Counted from the first letter of the stretch, positions 21,659 to 34,654 are shown. The stretch is DNA of 64,000 nucleotides from Bryum argenteum (GCA_037043015.1 CM073323.1:24642758-24706757); one strand, 5' to 3'. A program made the numbers and translations. The notes: a model not told the origin generated them from the letters alone.

Positions 21659-23140
21659 TTGTAAACATATTCTAAAGAAGGTGTGAGGAAAAATTATCAA
21701 AGATATTATATATGTGTTTATTTTAACACGCAATATTAAACTCAAGCAGTTCGGTTTACCCCTATCGTGACAAAAATTACAAATGTATAAACCTCGTATT
21801 TGCAAATTGTATTAAACTTAAACATTGGGCTATTCTATGGGTGAGCAGTGCTTTAAGCACTACAATAGTCCTATGTATTTGAGAAAGGGGAGTTTAAACT
21901 TGAGGACCCAAGAGAAGTGGGCATGCCTTTTTTGAGGACTATTTAATAACAAAACTTGATTTAGTGTTAAATAGTAATTTGATTCAACACAACCATTATT
22001 GTGGAAAGACATGACCATAATTGTGTTTTGAGTGATTTCAAGGCAGAAACTATGAAAATCATGAGGATGTTTTGTTTTAAGTGACTTTCAATAGGTGTAT
22101 CTCAAAAACCTTTGACTCAAGCGGCTATAAGATCTATAAGTAGCTACCATTTTCTCAATACCCTATTTATCTTTCCCAAAGCCTCATTCTCATAAGGATT
22201 AAAATACCTGATTCGCTTGGTTCAAATTTGTTGGCCATACTTCAACTCCTTGACTAGAATATTGGTTGTTAAATATGTGATTAAACTTTGTGAGATTGGT
22301 AAATATTGTGAATGTTGGAACTTATGTACCAAATGGTGTACAAAACATTAATCAATGACCACCAAATTCTCTTAACCTCAATTCTATAGAGCTTTGGTGA
22401 AAGCAAATCAAAGCAAAGAAAGAAACCACAAAACAAGAACAGATTATGAAAATTAGCCAATCTGGCAAAAGAGAATATACTTCAAAGCAGTATTAGAAAA
22501 TTGGTATCTATAATGCCATACCAAATGGAAAATGTTATAGCAGTTCAAAGTGGTAGAACTTGGTGGTAGTAGGTGCTATATTTTTCCATACAATAGTTTC
22601 TAATAAAGAAGACATATTGTAAGTTTAATATCACGTAGAACTTCTACATTCCTATAGCTTCTCCATGATACCTTATTTGATTGTATTTATTCAAATTTTG
22701 GCCAAGTAGTTGAGTTTGATTTTCTTAATTTTGAATCTAAATGAATGAAAATTGGAGAGTACATCATAGCAACATCGAGGAACATTTACCTCCAAAGTGT
22801 CCATCGTCACATACAATGGACATGAATAATGTTATTTCCAACATATTGGTGCAATTAGATGTTAAAAAATCATGACATATATCTCCCAATAACTTCATCT
22901 CAAATTACAAGGATAATGTAAAACAATTCACCACCAGTAAGATCCAGATTCTAGAAGCATTCAGTTGTCACACCCTAAAGCATTCAACTTTTATAAAGCC
23001 CCAAAAGATTGAATTGTCACCCAAGCTCACCAACAGTGAAAGCCCATATCGGGGTATTGACTGAAGTATATAATTTCCGGTTCATGCCTGGCTTGCCAGA
23101 GGAATTTCTACAACTCAACTATTACAAGACTAGTTGAAAA
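21659..23140. other. Gene-free stretch downstream of the TIR-NB-LRR locus
   Basis: AT-rich; no recognised exon, RNA gene or repeat end. The part next to 23,140 may hold the receptor's 3' untranslated region. Confidence 0.4.
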
Positions 23141-23933
23141 CTACTGATTGTCTGCCCAAAAGGCGGCTTGGTTGGCCAAATCGGTAGGAGTTTGGAGATC
23201 GCTTGGTAAGTGACCAATGATGTCGTCTGCAACTTCTTCCCCGATGTCTTCTAGAATCTGCTCCAACTTTGTTTCTGCCAAGTAGTCTACTTCAATCTGC
23301 CAATGCGATGTTGGAACCATAATGGTAGGAGGAAGTTGGGCGTCTCTACCCAAGCTCACCAACATAGGAGGTAGTTGGGAGTCTCGACCCAAGCTCACCA
23401 ACAGTCCGCAACCATCAACATTTAGGGACTCTAATTGCTTCAATCCACTTATGTTCACAGACAACATATCCACTTCTTCACACCAACCACCATTCAACTT
23501 CTCCAAAGCCTCTGAAGATTGAATGTTGCCCAAGCTCACCAAGTTCCCACACCTATTAACATTGAGTGACTTTAATTGCTACAATTCACTCACGTTCTTT
23601 GGCAACATCTCCGAGTTTTCACACTGTAAAGCAATCGAAGTTTTAAAAGCCATCAAAGATTGAAGGTCATCCAAGCTTATAAACTTCCCGCACCAGCTAA
23701 CATCGACGGACTGTAATTGCTTCAATCCAATCATGATCACAGGCAACATCTCCAAATTTTCACACTCTAAAGCATTCAACGTCTTCAAAGCCTCCAAAGA
23801 TTGAATATCACCCAAGTTCATTAACTTCTCGCACTAACTAACATAGAGGACTGTAATTGCTTCAATCCACTCATGTTCTCTGGCAACATCTCCAAGTTGG
23901 CACACCCAAAAGCTCTCAACGTCTTCAAAGCCT
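23141..23933 (-). pseudogene. Decayed 3' end of the LRR exon and C-terminal tail
   Basis: Continuation of the receptor's reading frame after its premature end. LRR units remain recognisable (LGDIQSLEALKTLNALEC and others) but are broken. There is a 1-bp deletion near 23,944, a TGG to TAG change at 23,834-23,836, a further 1-bp loss near 23,848, and AAG or GAA to TAG at 23,579-23,581. Beyond this is an intact stretch: one degenerate LRR unit, a 39-bp tandem duplication encoding LVSLGRDSQLPPM and LVSLGRDAQLPPT, and a non-LRR tail (EVDYLAETKLEQILEDIGEE to AAFWADNQ, stop at 23,141). The tail was probably the original C terminus. Confidence 0.75.
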
Positions 23934-26900
23934 TCAAAGATTGATGTCACCCAAGCTCATCAACTTCTCGCAATGATCAACATCGAGGGACTGTAATTGC
24001 TTCAATTCACTCACGTTCTTTGGCAACATCTCCAGGTTCTTACACCATGAAGCATTCAACGTCTTCAAAGCCTCCAAAGATTGAATGTCACCCAAGCTCA
24101 CCAATTTCTCGCACCAACTAACATCGAGGGACTCTAATTGCTTCAATCCACTCATGTTCTCTGGCAACATCTTTAGGTTGTTACACGCTGAAGCACTCAA
24201 CATCTTCAAAGACTCCAAAGATTGAATATCACCAAGGCTCACCAACTTGGAGCATCTACTAACATTGAGGGACTCTAATTGCTTTAATCCACTCATGTTC
24301 TCCGGCAACGTCTTAAGGTTGTTACACCTTGAAGCATTCAACGTCTTCAAAGCCTCCAAAGATTGAATGTCACCCAAACTCACCAACTTGAAGCATCTAC
24401 TAACATGGAGGGATTGTAATTGCTTCAATCCACTCATGTTCTTTGGCAACATCTCCAGGTTGTTACAATTAAAAGCATTCAACGTCTTCAAAGCCTCCAA
24501 AGAGTGAATGTCACCCAAGCTCACCAACGTCTTGCACCAACTAACACGGAGGGACTCTAATTGCTTCAATCCACTCATTTTCTCTGGCAACATCTCTAGG
24601 TTGCTACACCCTGAAGCATTCAACGTCTTCAAAGCCTCCAAAGATTGAATGTCACCCAAGCTCACCAATTCCTCACACCAACTAACATCGAGAGACTCTA
24701 ATTGCTTCAATCCACTCATGTTCTCTGGCAACATCTCTAGGTTGTTACACCCAGCAGCATCCAACTCTTTTAAAGCCTCCAAAGAATGAATGTCACCCAA
24801 GCTCACCAACTTTTTGCACCAACTAACATCGAGGGACTCTAATTGCTTCAATCCACTCATGTTCGCTGGCAACATCTTTAGGTTGTTACACGCTGAAGCA
24901 CTCAACATCTTCAAAGACTCCAAAGATTGAATGTCACCCAAGCTCATCAACTTCTTGCAACAAGCAACATCGAGAGACTCTAATTGCTTCAATCCACTCA
25001 TGTTCTCCGACAACATCTTGAGGTTGTTACACCTTGAAGCATTCAACGCCATCAAAGCCTCCAAAGATTGAATATCACTGAGGCTCACCAACTTGGAGCA
25101 TCTACTAACATTGAGGGACTCTAAGTGCTTTAATCCACTCATGTTCTCTGGCAACGTCTTAAGGTTGTTACACCTTGAAGCATTCAACGTCTTCAAAGCC
25201 TCCAAAGATTGAATGTCACCCAAACTCACCAACTTGAAGCATCTACTAACATTGAGGGATTGTAATTGCTTCAATCCACTCATGTTCTTTGGCAACATCT
25301 CCAGGTTGTTACACCTTGAAGCATTCAACGTCTTCAAAGCCTCCAAAGATTGAATGTCACCCAAGCTCACCAACTTCTCGCACCTATTAACATTGAGGGA
25401 CTCTAATTGCTTCAATCCACTCATTTCCTCTGGCAACATCTCCAAGTTGTTACAATTAAAAGCATTCAACGTCTTCAAAGCCTCCAAAGATTGAATGTCA
25501 CCCAAGCTCACCAACGTCTTGCACCAACTAACAAGGAGGGACTGTAATTGCTTCAATCCACTCATTTTCTCTGGCAACATCTCTAGGTTGCTACACCCTG
25601 GAGCATTCAACGTCTTCAAAGCCTCCAAAGATTGAATGTCACCCAAGCTCACCAACTTTTTGCACCAACTAACATCGAGAGACTCTAATTGCTTCAATCC
25701 ACTCATGTTCTCTGGCAACATCTCTAGGTTGTTACACCCAGCAGCATCCAACTCTTTTAAAGCCTCCAAAGAATGAATGTCACCCAAGCTCACCAACTTT
25801 TTGCACCAACTAACATGGAGGAACTCTAATTGCTTCAATCCACTCATGTTCTCTGGCAACATCTTGAGGTTCTTACACCATGAAGCAATCAACGTCTTCA
25901 AAGCCTCCAAAGACTGAATGTCACCAAAGCTCACCAACTTCTCGCACCTATTAACATTGAGGGACTCTAATTGCTTCAATCCACTCATGTTCTTTGGCAA
26001 CATCTCCAAGTTGTTACACCAAGAAGCATTCAACGTCTTCAAAGCTTCCAAAGATTGAATGTCACTCAAGCTCACCAACTTCTTGTTCCAACTAACATCG
26101 AGGGACTCTAATTGCTTCAATCCACTCATGTTCTTTAGCAACATCTCGAGGTTGTTACAATTTGAAGCATTCAACGTCTTCAAAGCCTCCAAAGATTGAA
26201 TGTCACCCAAGCTCACCAATCTCTCGCACCAACTAACATCGAGGGACTCTAATTGCTTCAATCCACTCATGTTCTTTGGCAACATCTCGAGGTTGTTACA
26301 ATTTGAAGCATTCAATGTCTTCAAAGCCTCCAAAGATTGAATGTCACCTAAGCACATCAACTTCTCGCAACTAGCAACATTGAGGGACTCTAAGTGCTTC
26401 AATCTTGTGATGTTTGCCGGCAACATCTCCAAGTTTTTACATGAACTAGCATCCAACTCTTTTAAAGCCTCCAAAGATTGAATGTCACCCAAGCTCACCA
26501 ATTTCTCGCACCAACTAACATCGAGGGACTCTAATTGCTTCAATCCACTCATTTTCTCTGGCAACATCTCTAGGTTGCTACACCCTGAAGCATTCAACGT
26601 CTTCAAAGCCTCCAAAGATTGAATGTCACCTAAGCACATCAACTTCTCGCAACTAGCAACATTGAGGGACTCTAAGTGCTTCAATCCACTCATGTTCTCC
26701 GGCAACGTCTTAAGGTTGTTACACCTTGAAGCATTCAACGTCTTCAAAGCCTCCAATGATTGAATGTCACCCAAGCTCACCAACATCCCGCAATAACTAA
26801 CATTGAGGGACTCTAATTGCTTCAATCCACTCATGTTCTCTGGCAACATCTCCAAGTTTTCACACCAAGAAACATTCAACGTCTTCAAAGCCTCCAAAGA

Positions 26901-28432
26901 TTGAATGTCACCTAAGCTCACCAACATCCCGCAATAACTAACATTGAGGGACTCTAAATACTTCAATCCACTCATGTTCTCTGGCAACATCTTGAGGTTG
27001 TTACAATTTGAAGCATCCAAAGTCTTCAAAGCCTCCAAAGATTGAATGTCACCCAAGCTCACCAACTTCTCGCACCAACTAACATCGAGGGACTGTAATT
27101 GCTTCAATCCACTCATGTTCTCTGGCAACATCTCCAAGTTTTCACACCAATAAACATTCAACGTCTTCAAAGCCTCCAAAGATTGAATGTCACCTAAACT
27201 CATCAACATCCCGCAATAACTAACTTTGAGGGACTCTAATTGCTTCAATCCACTCATGTTCTCTGGCAACATCTCCAAGTTGTTACACCAAGAAGCATTC
27301 AACGTCTTCAAAGCTTCCAAAGATTGAATGTCACCCAAGCTCACCAACTTCTTGCACGAACTAACATCGAGGGACTCTAAGTGCTTCAATCCACTCATGT
27401 TCGCTGGCAACATCTCCAAGTTCTTACACTTTGAAGCACTCAATGTCTTCAAAGCCTCCAAAGATTGAATGTCACCCAAGCTCATCAACTTCTCGCACCA
27501 ACTAACATCGAGGGACTGTAATTGCTTCAGTCCACTCATTTTCTTTGGCATCATCTGTAGGTTTTTACACCATGAAGTATTCAACGTCTTCAAAGCCTTT
27601 AAAGATTGAATGTCACCTATGCTCACCAATTTCTTGTTCCAACTAACATCCAGGAACTCTAATTTCTTGAACCCTTTGCAATTATTTGGAATCACTTTCA
27701 ATCTCTTGCAGCGTTTACCATTGAACTTCTTCAAGGCCTTCAAGGCTTCAATATCACCAAAGTTCACTAAGTTGTTGCATTCATCAATTTCTAGTTCCTC
27801 CAATTTTTCCAAGCTACTCATGTCTCTTGGTAAATGTTTCAAATTGTCACACTTGTAGACACTTAGCTTTCGTAATGCAGATGCCCCTATAATGCCATCC
27901 AAATTTTCAAGAGCTGAACATTCGTGAATCGTAAGAATTTGGAGTCTCTTAGAACTTTTCAACAGCTCGTGAACAAACGCTCCCCTGCAATTTGATAACT
28001 GAAGAAAATTGAGGTTGTTTAAGTTTTTCACTTGATTAGTTCTCAAATTAAGTCTTGGACAACTTCCAATTTCAAGGCTCCTTAAATTCTCCAAGCTTCT
28101 CACATTCATGTCGACAAGCTCATGACAATTATATAGGTACAAGACTTCCACATTTGAGCAAACCCCAACTTTGCTCGTTCAAAACTCTTCGCTTTACTTG
28201 TGTGAATAATAAGCCTCTCAAGAGAAGACCAACATAATCCCGAAGGTTTTTTTAAGAGCTCAAAAGGAACATCTGCTCCTTCTTTGTTGATGAGATATTT
28301 TCTTTTCTTGAATGCGCCTTCTTTTGCTTGAATTTGAGCAAATTCAATGAATAAATCATGAATATGAATCCATGATAGCTTAGAATAATCATTGTCTGAG
28401 TAAAGAAGTCCATTCCTCTTTAAAGCATTGAC
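23934..28432 (-). CDS. TIR-NB-LRR receptor exon 4: end of NB-ARC and giant LRR domain, with frameshift
   Basis: The exon starts after the acceptor TTTGCAG at 28,433 in phase with exon 3. The first part (VNALKRNGLLYSDNDYSKLS...WIHIHDLFIEFAQ) is the end of the NB-ARC region with an IHD-type variant of the MHD motif. Within ERAK, at 28,170-28,172, the frame shifts by one base. Restoring one A in a run of A's would join it to VGVCSNVEVLYLYNC, which starts the LRRs. The LRR frame then stays open for about 1,400 codons to 23,934. It begins with about 170 residues of ordinary variable LRRs and continues with 26 near-identical double units. It ends early because of a further 1-bp deletion near 23,944. 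The frameshift could be real inactivation or a homopolymer sequencing error. Confidence 0.85.
23942..27640 (-). repeat. 141-bp tandem repeat: 26 double-LRR units
   Basis: Each unit is 47 residues, two plant-type LRRs: MSGLKQLESLDVSWC, then a segment ending LVSLGDIQ, then SLEALKTLNAS, then C-x-NLEMLPEN. I count 26 units in frame, with single-residue differences. Higher-order structure is visible. Units carrying GDIHSLEALKELDAAGC, then GCSNLEMLPEK, then AFNCNNLEML occur in that order twice (units 14-16 and 21-23). They are followed both times by RCFKLV and SASACNNLKML units. A block of about seven units was therefore duplicated and then lost members. Confidence 0.95.
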
Positions 28433-28852
28433 CTGCAAATATACACAAGTACATGTTAAATCATACATTTAATGGCGTATAATTTCAACCTCAAGATTGT
28501 GTAAGACACCTTATGGTAATTTTTATTAACTATTGAAATATTCATTTTTCTGGTTTAAAAAGCTCGTAATTCAAAACACCACCCTAACAATCAAAAGTGG
28601 TTACTAAACAAAATGCAACTTCTACAACCAAGTTCAAGTCTTAGGTTGTGATAGTTGTAAGCAATAAGAAATCCATTTTAAAAACCTTTCTTTACTTAAG
28701 CATTCAATTTTTGAAGCTAAGTATAAAAGAAGTAGTTGTAGGAATACTTGGCTCTACATGTAAACATATTTTGAATGTGTATATCTAAACCAAAAACATT
28801 AATGATTATTCAATCATGATTGAAGTTTCTTCAATCAAAATGAATTACTTAC

Positions 28853-29530
28853 ACAATCTTTCATCTCTTTTTCTGTCTTCCTATGGAATATGCACATCCA
28901 ATCCCACATGTACTTAAATTCAGACCCCCAACTTCTCCATTGGGGTGTCCATAAGAGTGCCAAGTCCAAAAATATGTCTTGATCTTCCAAGCATAATGTA
29001 TCAAACCCGAGTCGTAAAATAGTGAATATAGGATGGTTTTTCTCCCTTAACACATTGAATCTTTCAACATTCAACTTCTCCAAATATTTCACCACTGACA
29101 GTTTTGATTCCTGCCCTTGAGATATAGCTCTTTGCAATTGACTCCCCAAAACTTTGAGCGCTAATGGTACATACTGTTTCTCTAACTTCGTGTTACACTT
29201 CGAGTCAAGACTTCCTCCCTTTGGAAAGCAACATTTTGCCACATACTCCTTCAAAATGTTATCTTTCTGATTGAACATGGTTCCAAGGTAGTAAGAAAGT
29301 ACCGCAAGTGCGGAAGTATCATCCAATGGTGGCATTTCCATGCAATTACTTTCATCAATATGAAGTTGAAATAATATATCTTTAGATCGTGAGGTAATAA
29401 GAACCACACTCTTATCGTCATATTGGATGTCCAAGTATTTCTTCACTTCTGGAACTTGGTCACTCTGTACATTGTCTAGTACAAGTAATACACTTTGTTT
29501 TCTCATGCATTTCTTCAAAAGGTCATATAG
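28853..29530 (-). CDS. TIR-NB-LRR receptor exon 3: NB-ARC, kinase-2 to winged-helix part
   Basis: The acceptor is TTTGACAG at 29,531 and the donor TGT|GTAAGT at 28,852; 226 codons, phase 0 at both ends. It contains kinase-2 (VLLVLDNV), an RNBS-B-like motif (VVLITSRSKDIL) and a GLPLAL equivalent (YVPLALKVLGSQL). An RNBS-D-like segment (LCLEDQDIFLDLALLW) follows. The D-N-V at kinase 2 and absence of a CC-type RNBS-D fit the TIR class. This region would bind and exchange ADP/ATP as the receptor's switch. Confidence 0.9.
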
Positions 29531-29877
29531 CTGTCAAATTAGCATTCCACATGTCAAAACCTAAGCTGATCAACCTACAATCATCCTCAATCATATCAAT
29601 TAATTCTTGAAATCAATACTAAACTCATCCATACCTTTACAACTAGCAACTACCACATGCACAACCGCTACATTTTAAACTTTGAGATTCAATCAATCGA
29701 CAAGATGAAAACAAAATTAACCTTCAAAGGTTTAAAAGAAGTCACCACAAAAACTTTATTATTTACCTTACAGATATTATACTTAAGGTTTCCAAATATA
29801 CAATATAACCAAAATCCTAATGTCATCAGAATCACATCAAAATCATAATTACATCAAAATTACATCAGAATCATCAC

Positions 29878-30129
29878 CTTGCCATGATGCTTCTCGATGG
29901 TTGTTGAATCTTCATAAGTCAAGTCTTTAAGTATCAATTTTTCCACTTCCACATAATTGATGTGCCCCAACTCAATATGGGATACTCTCCCACCATATTC
30001 CCCAAATTTTTCATTGCAGATTGCTCTTGAGATGGTTGTTTTACCAATTCCTCCCATACCATGTAGACCCATCACTTTCACCTCAAGTCTAGAAGTTGGT
30101 ACAATATTCTTCATTTTTTGCAATATTGG
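29878..30129 (-). CDS. TIR-NB-LRR receptor exon 2: P-loop
   Basis: 84 codons between the acceptor GTGATAG (30,130) and the donor AAG|GTGAT (29,877), phase 0 at both sides. It contains the Walker A motif GMGGIGKTT, then AICNEKFGEYGGRVSHIEL. The exon joins FLCK of exon 1 to LYDLLKK of exon 3. Confidence 0.9.
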
Positions 30130-30333
30130 CTATCACACACTCAAGCATGATGGAACTTAGTAAGACCTCAAAAGCATCATATCTTTAATACATTCATATT
30201 CTAACATAATAACCAAGAAACTAACAACACTTTATAATTTAACTTCATTCTCGCGAACGTACTCCAAGAAATTAAGAATAATAATTGAACCATCTAAGAA
30301 TAACTCATAAAACACCTATGAGGAAAAACTCAC

Positions 30334-31092
30334 CTTACACAAAAATTGAATTGATTGATTGTCAGGAACATTAAATTTTACATTCGGTTCCACCAACTTA
30401 CAAATTGCGTCCACCACTTTCTTGATAAAGATTTCCCATCCCTTTGTGTTACAATAAGTCATGGAATTGTTTTTCTTGATTACAGATAATGCTTTCTCCC
30501 ATTCATCCAAGTCAATCCTCTTGTCACTTTCTCTCCATTTCTTCCATTTCTCAAGCCACCTTGATTTACTTTTATTGAATTGCTCAAATGTTGTATCCAC
30601 ATACAGAGGCAACACTTTCAAATTGGGATTTGATGTCTCTTGTGCCTTAGCAAACTCGTTCAACTCCATCATTGGCCACTTCGAATTAAGGAAGAAATCA
30701 TCTGACAACACCACAATAGCAACTCTACATTGCTTAGCAGCATCCATCATAGTGTTGAACCATCTCTCACCCTTGGGTAAACTCTGATCGGATTCATCAA
30801 AGAATGGTGAGTATTGAGCATGTTTCAAGGCATTAAATAAAATCCTTGTGAACTCCTTTTGTTTTCCACTATGGCTTAAGAAGATTGTATGCTTCGGCTC
30901 CCATTGCACAATCGGCACCACTTGCTCATTGAGAAAGCCCACTTCGCCCAACCCCAATACATCTTTTTTACTCGACTCCAAATTGCTTGTGTTCTGTTCT
31001 CTTTCAACGGGTGACTGCAAGCGCTCTTTGAGGTGATGAAACAATAGTACCAGTAGGGCAAGGTCAAATCCGGTAGCAACCTCACCAACCAT
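30334..31092 (-). CDS. TIR-NB-LRR receptor exon 1: TIR domain
   Basis: Starts at ATG 31,092 (MVGEVATGFDLALL) and ends at the donor AAG|GTGAGT (30,333); 253 codons. Residues about 1-60 are an N-terminal extension with a short leucine-rich segment. The TIR domain is at about 68-200: HTIFLSHSGKQKEF, FFDESDQSLPKGERW, CRVAIVVLSDDFFLNSKW, then MMELNEF carrying the glutamate equivalent to the catalytic Glu of TIR NADases. TIR domains of plant receptors cleave NAD+ to signalling molecules after receptor assembly. This exon shows no disabling mutation. Because the locus is broken downstream, it could still yield a TIR-NB product. Confidence 0.9.
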
Positions 31093-32937
31093 TGCTACTC
31101 TTCAATAGCTTCGTCCCCTGCAACATACGCACTCTCAGCAAAAGAAGCCTTTTTCATGTCCATATCTTTACCAACTCCTAAACCACATAATCCACAGCCA
31201 TAACTTGTCATGATGTACACATATCCACCGAGAAATAATACATGTCAATGACAGGAAAGGAACAAGTGACCGAATGTATGACACAGGACGCAACCTCCAA
31301 GCTTTTACTTACAAGATCGAATTCTCCACAGCCTGCCGAATACCAGAGCGGACTCCGTGAAGAGTAGAAGACTCCACGGCGCGCACCTCTGCAACTTCAG
31401 AGCACGGAGGCCAGCAGACTCCCCCAATTACTGTTGGACTGACTGGTCGCAGGATCTGCAAGTGCGGTAAGTGATCTGGCCTGTGGCTCCCAAACTGATA
31501 CTCGATTGTAGTACTAGCGACCTCCTTGAAGCCTCACCGCATGGCCCAGGGGATGGAGGAGACGGATGGAGCGCCTCTCGTGTTAGAGAAGCTGTGAGAA
31601 TGTGACTCTAGCGACAGAAGATGCTCGGTCACGTTTCTTAAGGTGATGGCGATTTGCAAGCACTACATGTGTTACCAAATGAAACACAGCACTATACAAC
31701 CTCACGGTGGGCCTCCCTCAGAGATTAGTCACCAGCAAAGACTACTTGCCACTTTGCGACCCAAGGAATCCTTCTCACAGCCCAGGCTACACAATCTCTC
31801 TAGTTCGAACACACGAGTACACAATACACTGATCCGTGATGGACATTGAACCGGCAGACTGCTCCGATTACCGCTCTATCTCCTTCCCTTCCTGAGCAGA
31901 CACAACAATGAGCCCAGACAGACGTGAGACCGCCAGAATCAGGCCTTCTTGCTCTACCATTCGGAAGCGAAGCGACTAGACCCACTGTCCGGACATGCAG
32001 CCTGACCACCAAGCCCACTCGCACGAGACTGTTCAATGCCGCATACAGTCTGTAGGTTAAGTTACTGTACCATCAAGTCTACAATTTCGAGGTCTGTCAC
32101 AGCCTGGCGTGGGGCTGGCATGGGCCCGGGATGATGCGGCATCACCGTCCATTGAATCAGCACCGTCCAGGTTCGTCATCTGGACGTCCCCCGACGACTT
32201 CAAGGGCTTTGTTCACGTGGGAAGACTGCTCCTCGGCATGATTTCGTGCGCACGATGGAAAAGAGTGACTATTTTATAATCACAAGACCGACTAAGTAAA
32301 CCGCTTGAGTAAAACAAAATTGACGATCAGCTGCAGTACTGTAGTCAAGACGACTGTGGGTGCCTACTGTAGTGACGAGGAGCAGACTCAACAGTACAGT
32401 AGAAGAGTTTTCGTTGTGGATGGTTCCTCGTTGTCACTACAGTAGCTTGTTCCCACCAGTGTTGTGCAAGGATATCGTTGGATTAGAAGATTTGAGAGTC
32501 TGTATCTGTCCCAGGGGTATCTGAAATCTAAAACCATGCTATATTTTTGGTACTTTTGGTGAATATCTTTCGATCCTTGGTTCCTACACAGCCTCTTGGA
32601 GGAGTAAGGTAGCCTACTCATAAAGGAATAATACTCAAGGTAGCCTGTCTCACTAGACCTTGAACACAGAGGTACATAACAACTTCAAAGTTCAATCCTC
32701 CATGTACGGAGGTGAACATTTCAGGGTATTATCTTTTCAGTCCAGCTGAAAAAAAAATTAATAACAAAACTGCAGGAAAGTCTAGAATTGATGATTCCAC
32801 TTGGTCTAAAAATGCTCAAACGGGTAACTCCGTTGCACAATTTATTGCATTGAAATTCAGTAATCCACCTTTCAGGTCTGCACTTCTGCAGCGTTTCATA
32901 AGCATAGAATTCAGTTTGCTTGCACCGACCTTTTAAT
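31093..32937. other. Upstream region of the receptor gene, relatively GC-rich
   Basis: From about 31,300 to 32,260 the base composition is clearly richer in GC than the surroundings. I see no convincing exon. It probably includes the receptor's promoter and 5' leader. A strong hairpin is at 32,364-32,445. Confidence 0.4.
32364..32445. repeat. Inverted repeat, 17-bp stem
   Basis: CTACTGTAGTGACGAGG at 32,364-32,380 pairs with 32,426-32,445, with a two-base bulge; the loop is about 45 bases. It could be the core of a small MITE or a transcript hairpin. Confidence 0.7.
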
Positions 32938-33352
32938 AGGAATGCAGAATTTAATCGTCCCCCACGCTCATGTGATTCGTGTAACAGTGCATGTAAGTAT
33001 GTTTTATTTTTGAATCTGATTCATCAGCAATTCCATTCAAATGGTGGTATAATTCTGTGGAAATGTCAGGTGTCGGGTGGCTCGATTTCTATTAAAAAGT
33101 AGTGACCAAAATTATGTGGATTTAGGTTAAGTGAGGTTACAATGTTTCGAGACTGTTTATCTTGAAGCACAAGTCTAAATTATCATAAAGAGCTGCGAAG
33201 TGATGTTGATTATGTATGACAAAATGACACTTGACGTGTAACCATTCCGATGGAATTTCCCGATATTAAGTGCATTCCAGTTGAGATGACCGTTCATTAC
33301 TGCTTGTTATCATCGAGCCGTGTGGGTTTTGTGGTTCCTGATTCACAACTGA
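32938..33352 (+). repeat. Repeat A, left part (split by the CACTA insertion)
   Basis: Matches the reverse complement of about 53,912-54,320 along its whole length. It ends exactly at the left TGA of the CACTA target-site duplication and continues at 46,519. No coding function is recognised. Confidence 0.9.
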
Positions 33353-34654
33353 CACTACTAGAAATTGACCCCCATTGCTACGGCAAAAACGTAGCATTTT
33401 AGTCTTAGTTAGTTCTTTGTCAATTGTACAATAAACGTTGCTTTTTGCTACTCCAAAAACGTTGCTTCCGTAAAAGCCACGTTTGGGGAGTAGCTTAAGC
33501 TACGTATTTCATGTCATGAGAACAAGGAGTTCCCCTTCTTAGAGTTGTTCCCTATATATTCTTCTATGTTAGTTTTGAATGTTGTAAAACTGAATTGGTA
33601 AAAAAAAATTAAAGTTAATAAATTGGTAATATTGGTGAAAGTAAATGATATGGTAAAAGTTGACCAAAAGTATTTATTGGTGAAGTTTTGTAAAAGTTGG
33701 CAAAGGGCATTTTGTAGATTCACTTTTCATAGGTGTGAAATTCAAAGCATAACATATATTGATACCAATATTTATAAAGTTATTTAATTGGTGCTTTTAA
33801 TTTTGAAAATTTGAGAATAAAGAATTAATATATACATGCACCAGTAGAACACAATATTTGTAAGGAAAATAAAAATAAGCTTTATTTCAAAAAAAAGTGG
33901 CAAATACATTGTACCATAAAACATAATATTCACACCCAGCCTAAAAGGCTGAAAAGCCATAATGTAGCCCCTAAATGAGAATGATCCTCTCGGCTTCAGA
34001 ATCTTCGAAAAGAAAATTTTTGTATCCCCTCCAGAGTCATTGAGTACATCAAATTCACTCGGCTTCTTCCGTAAGCATCCTTGCACAGTCATCCCTGTCA
34101 TCATCCAAGTACATCAAAACCAATTTTGATTGGAATTAATACTGTGCTTAACACTCCAAATAGCAACATGAATAATAATATAAGGGATATGTGCACTTAG
34201 TATACAGTATGCACATCAAATATAATATGAAACATATAAAATAAAACAAACACCATTACCCAATATGAGTTATTAAGAAATTCATCCCATTATAAGAAAC
34301 AAAAATATGCAAATGCTCACCTGGTTGTTAACTGCTTGATTGTGTTCCTGCGCGCCCCAGAGTTTAAGAGGTGTTTGGCGCCCTGCACAAAATCAACACT
34401 TTCTCTTAGAGATATCCAACACATAGTTTTGTATGAAAACAATTGTATGACCACGAAGCTACGAGACATGACATGAAGCTCCTAAATAAAAATATCAAGC
34501 CTCGGTAGAATTTGAACGGGACAAGTCTCAACAATCGGGAATAATCACACATATAATTGCTAAAAATCAATCACAAACGTCACGTACACAAGGTAGTGTG
34601 ATGCTACGCATCCTCATTATGTGCAAGGTCGAGCTCCATAGCTTTTGCATGATA

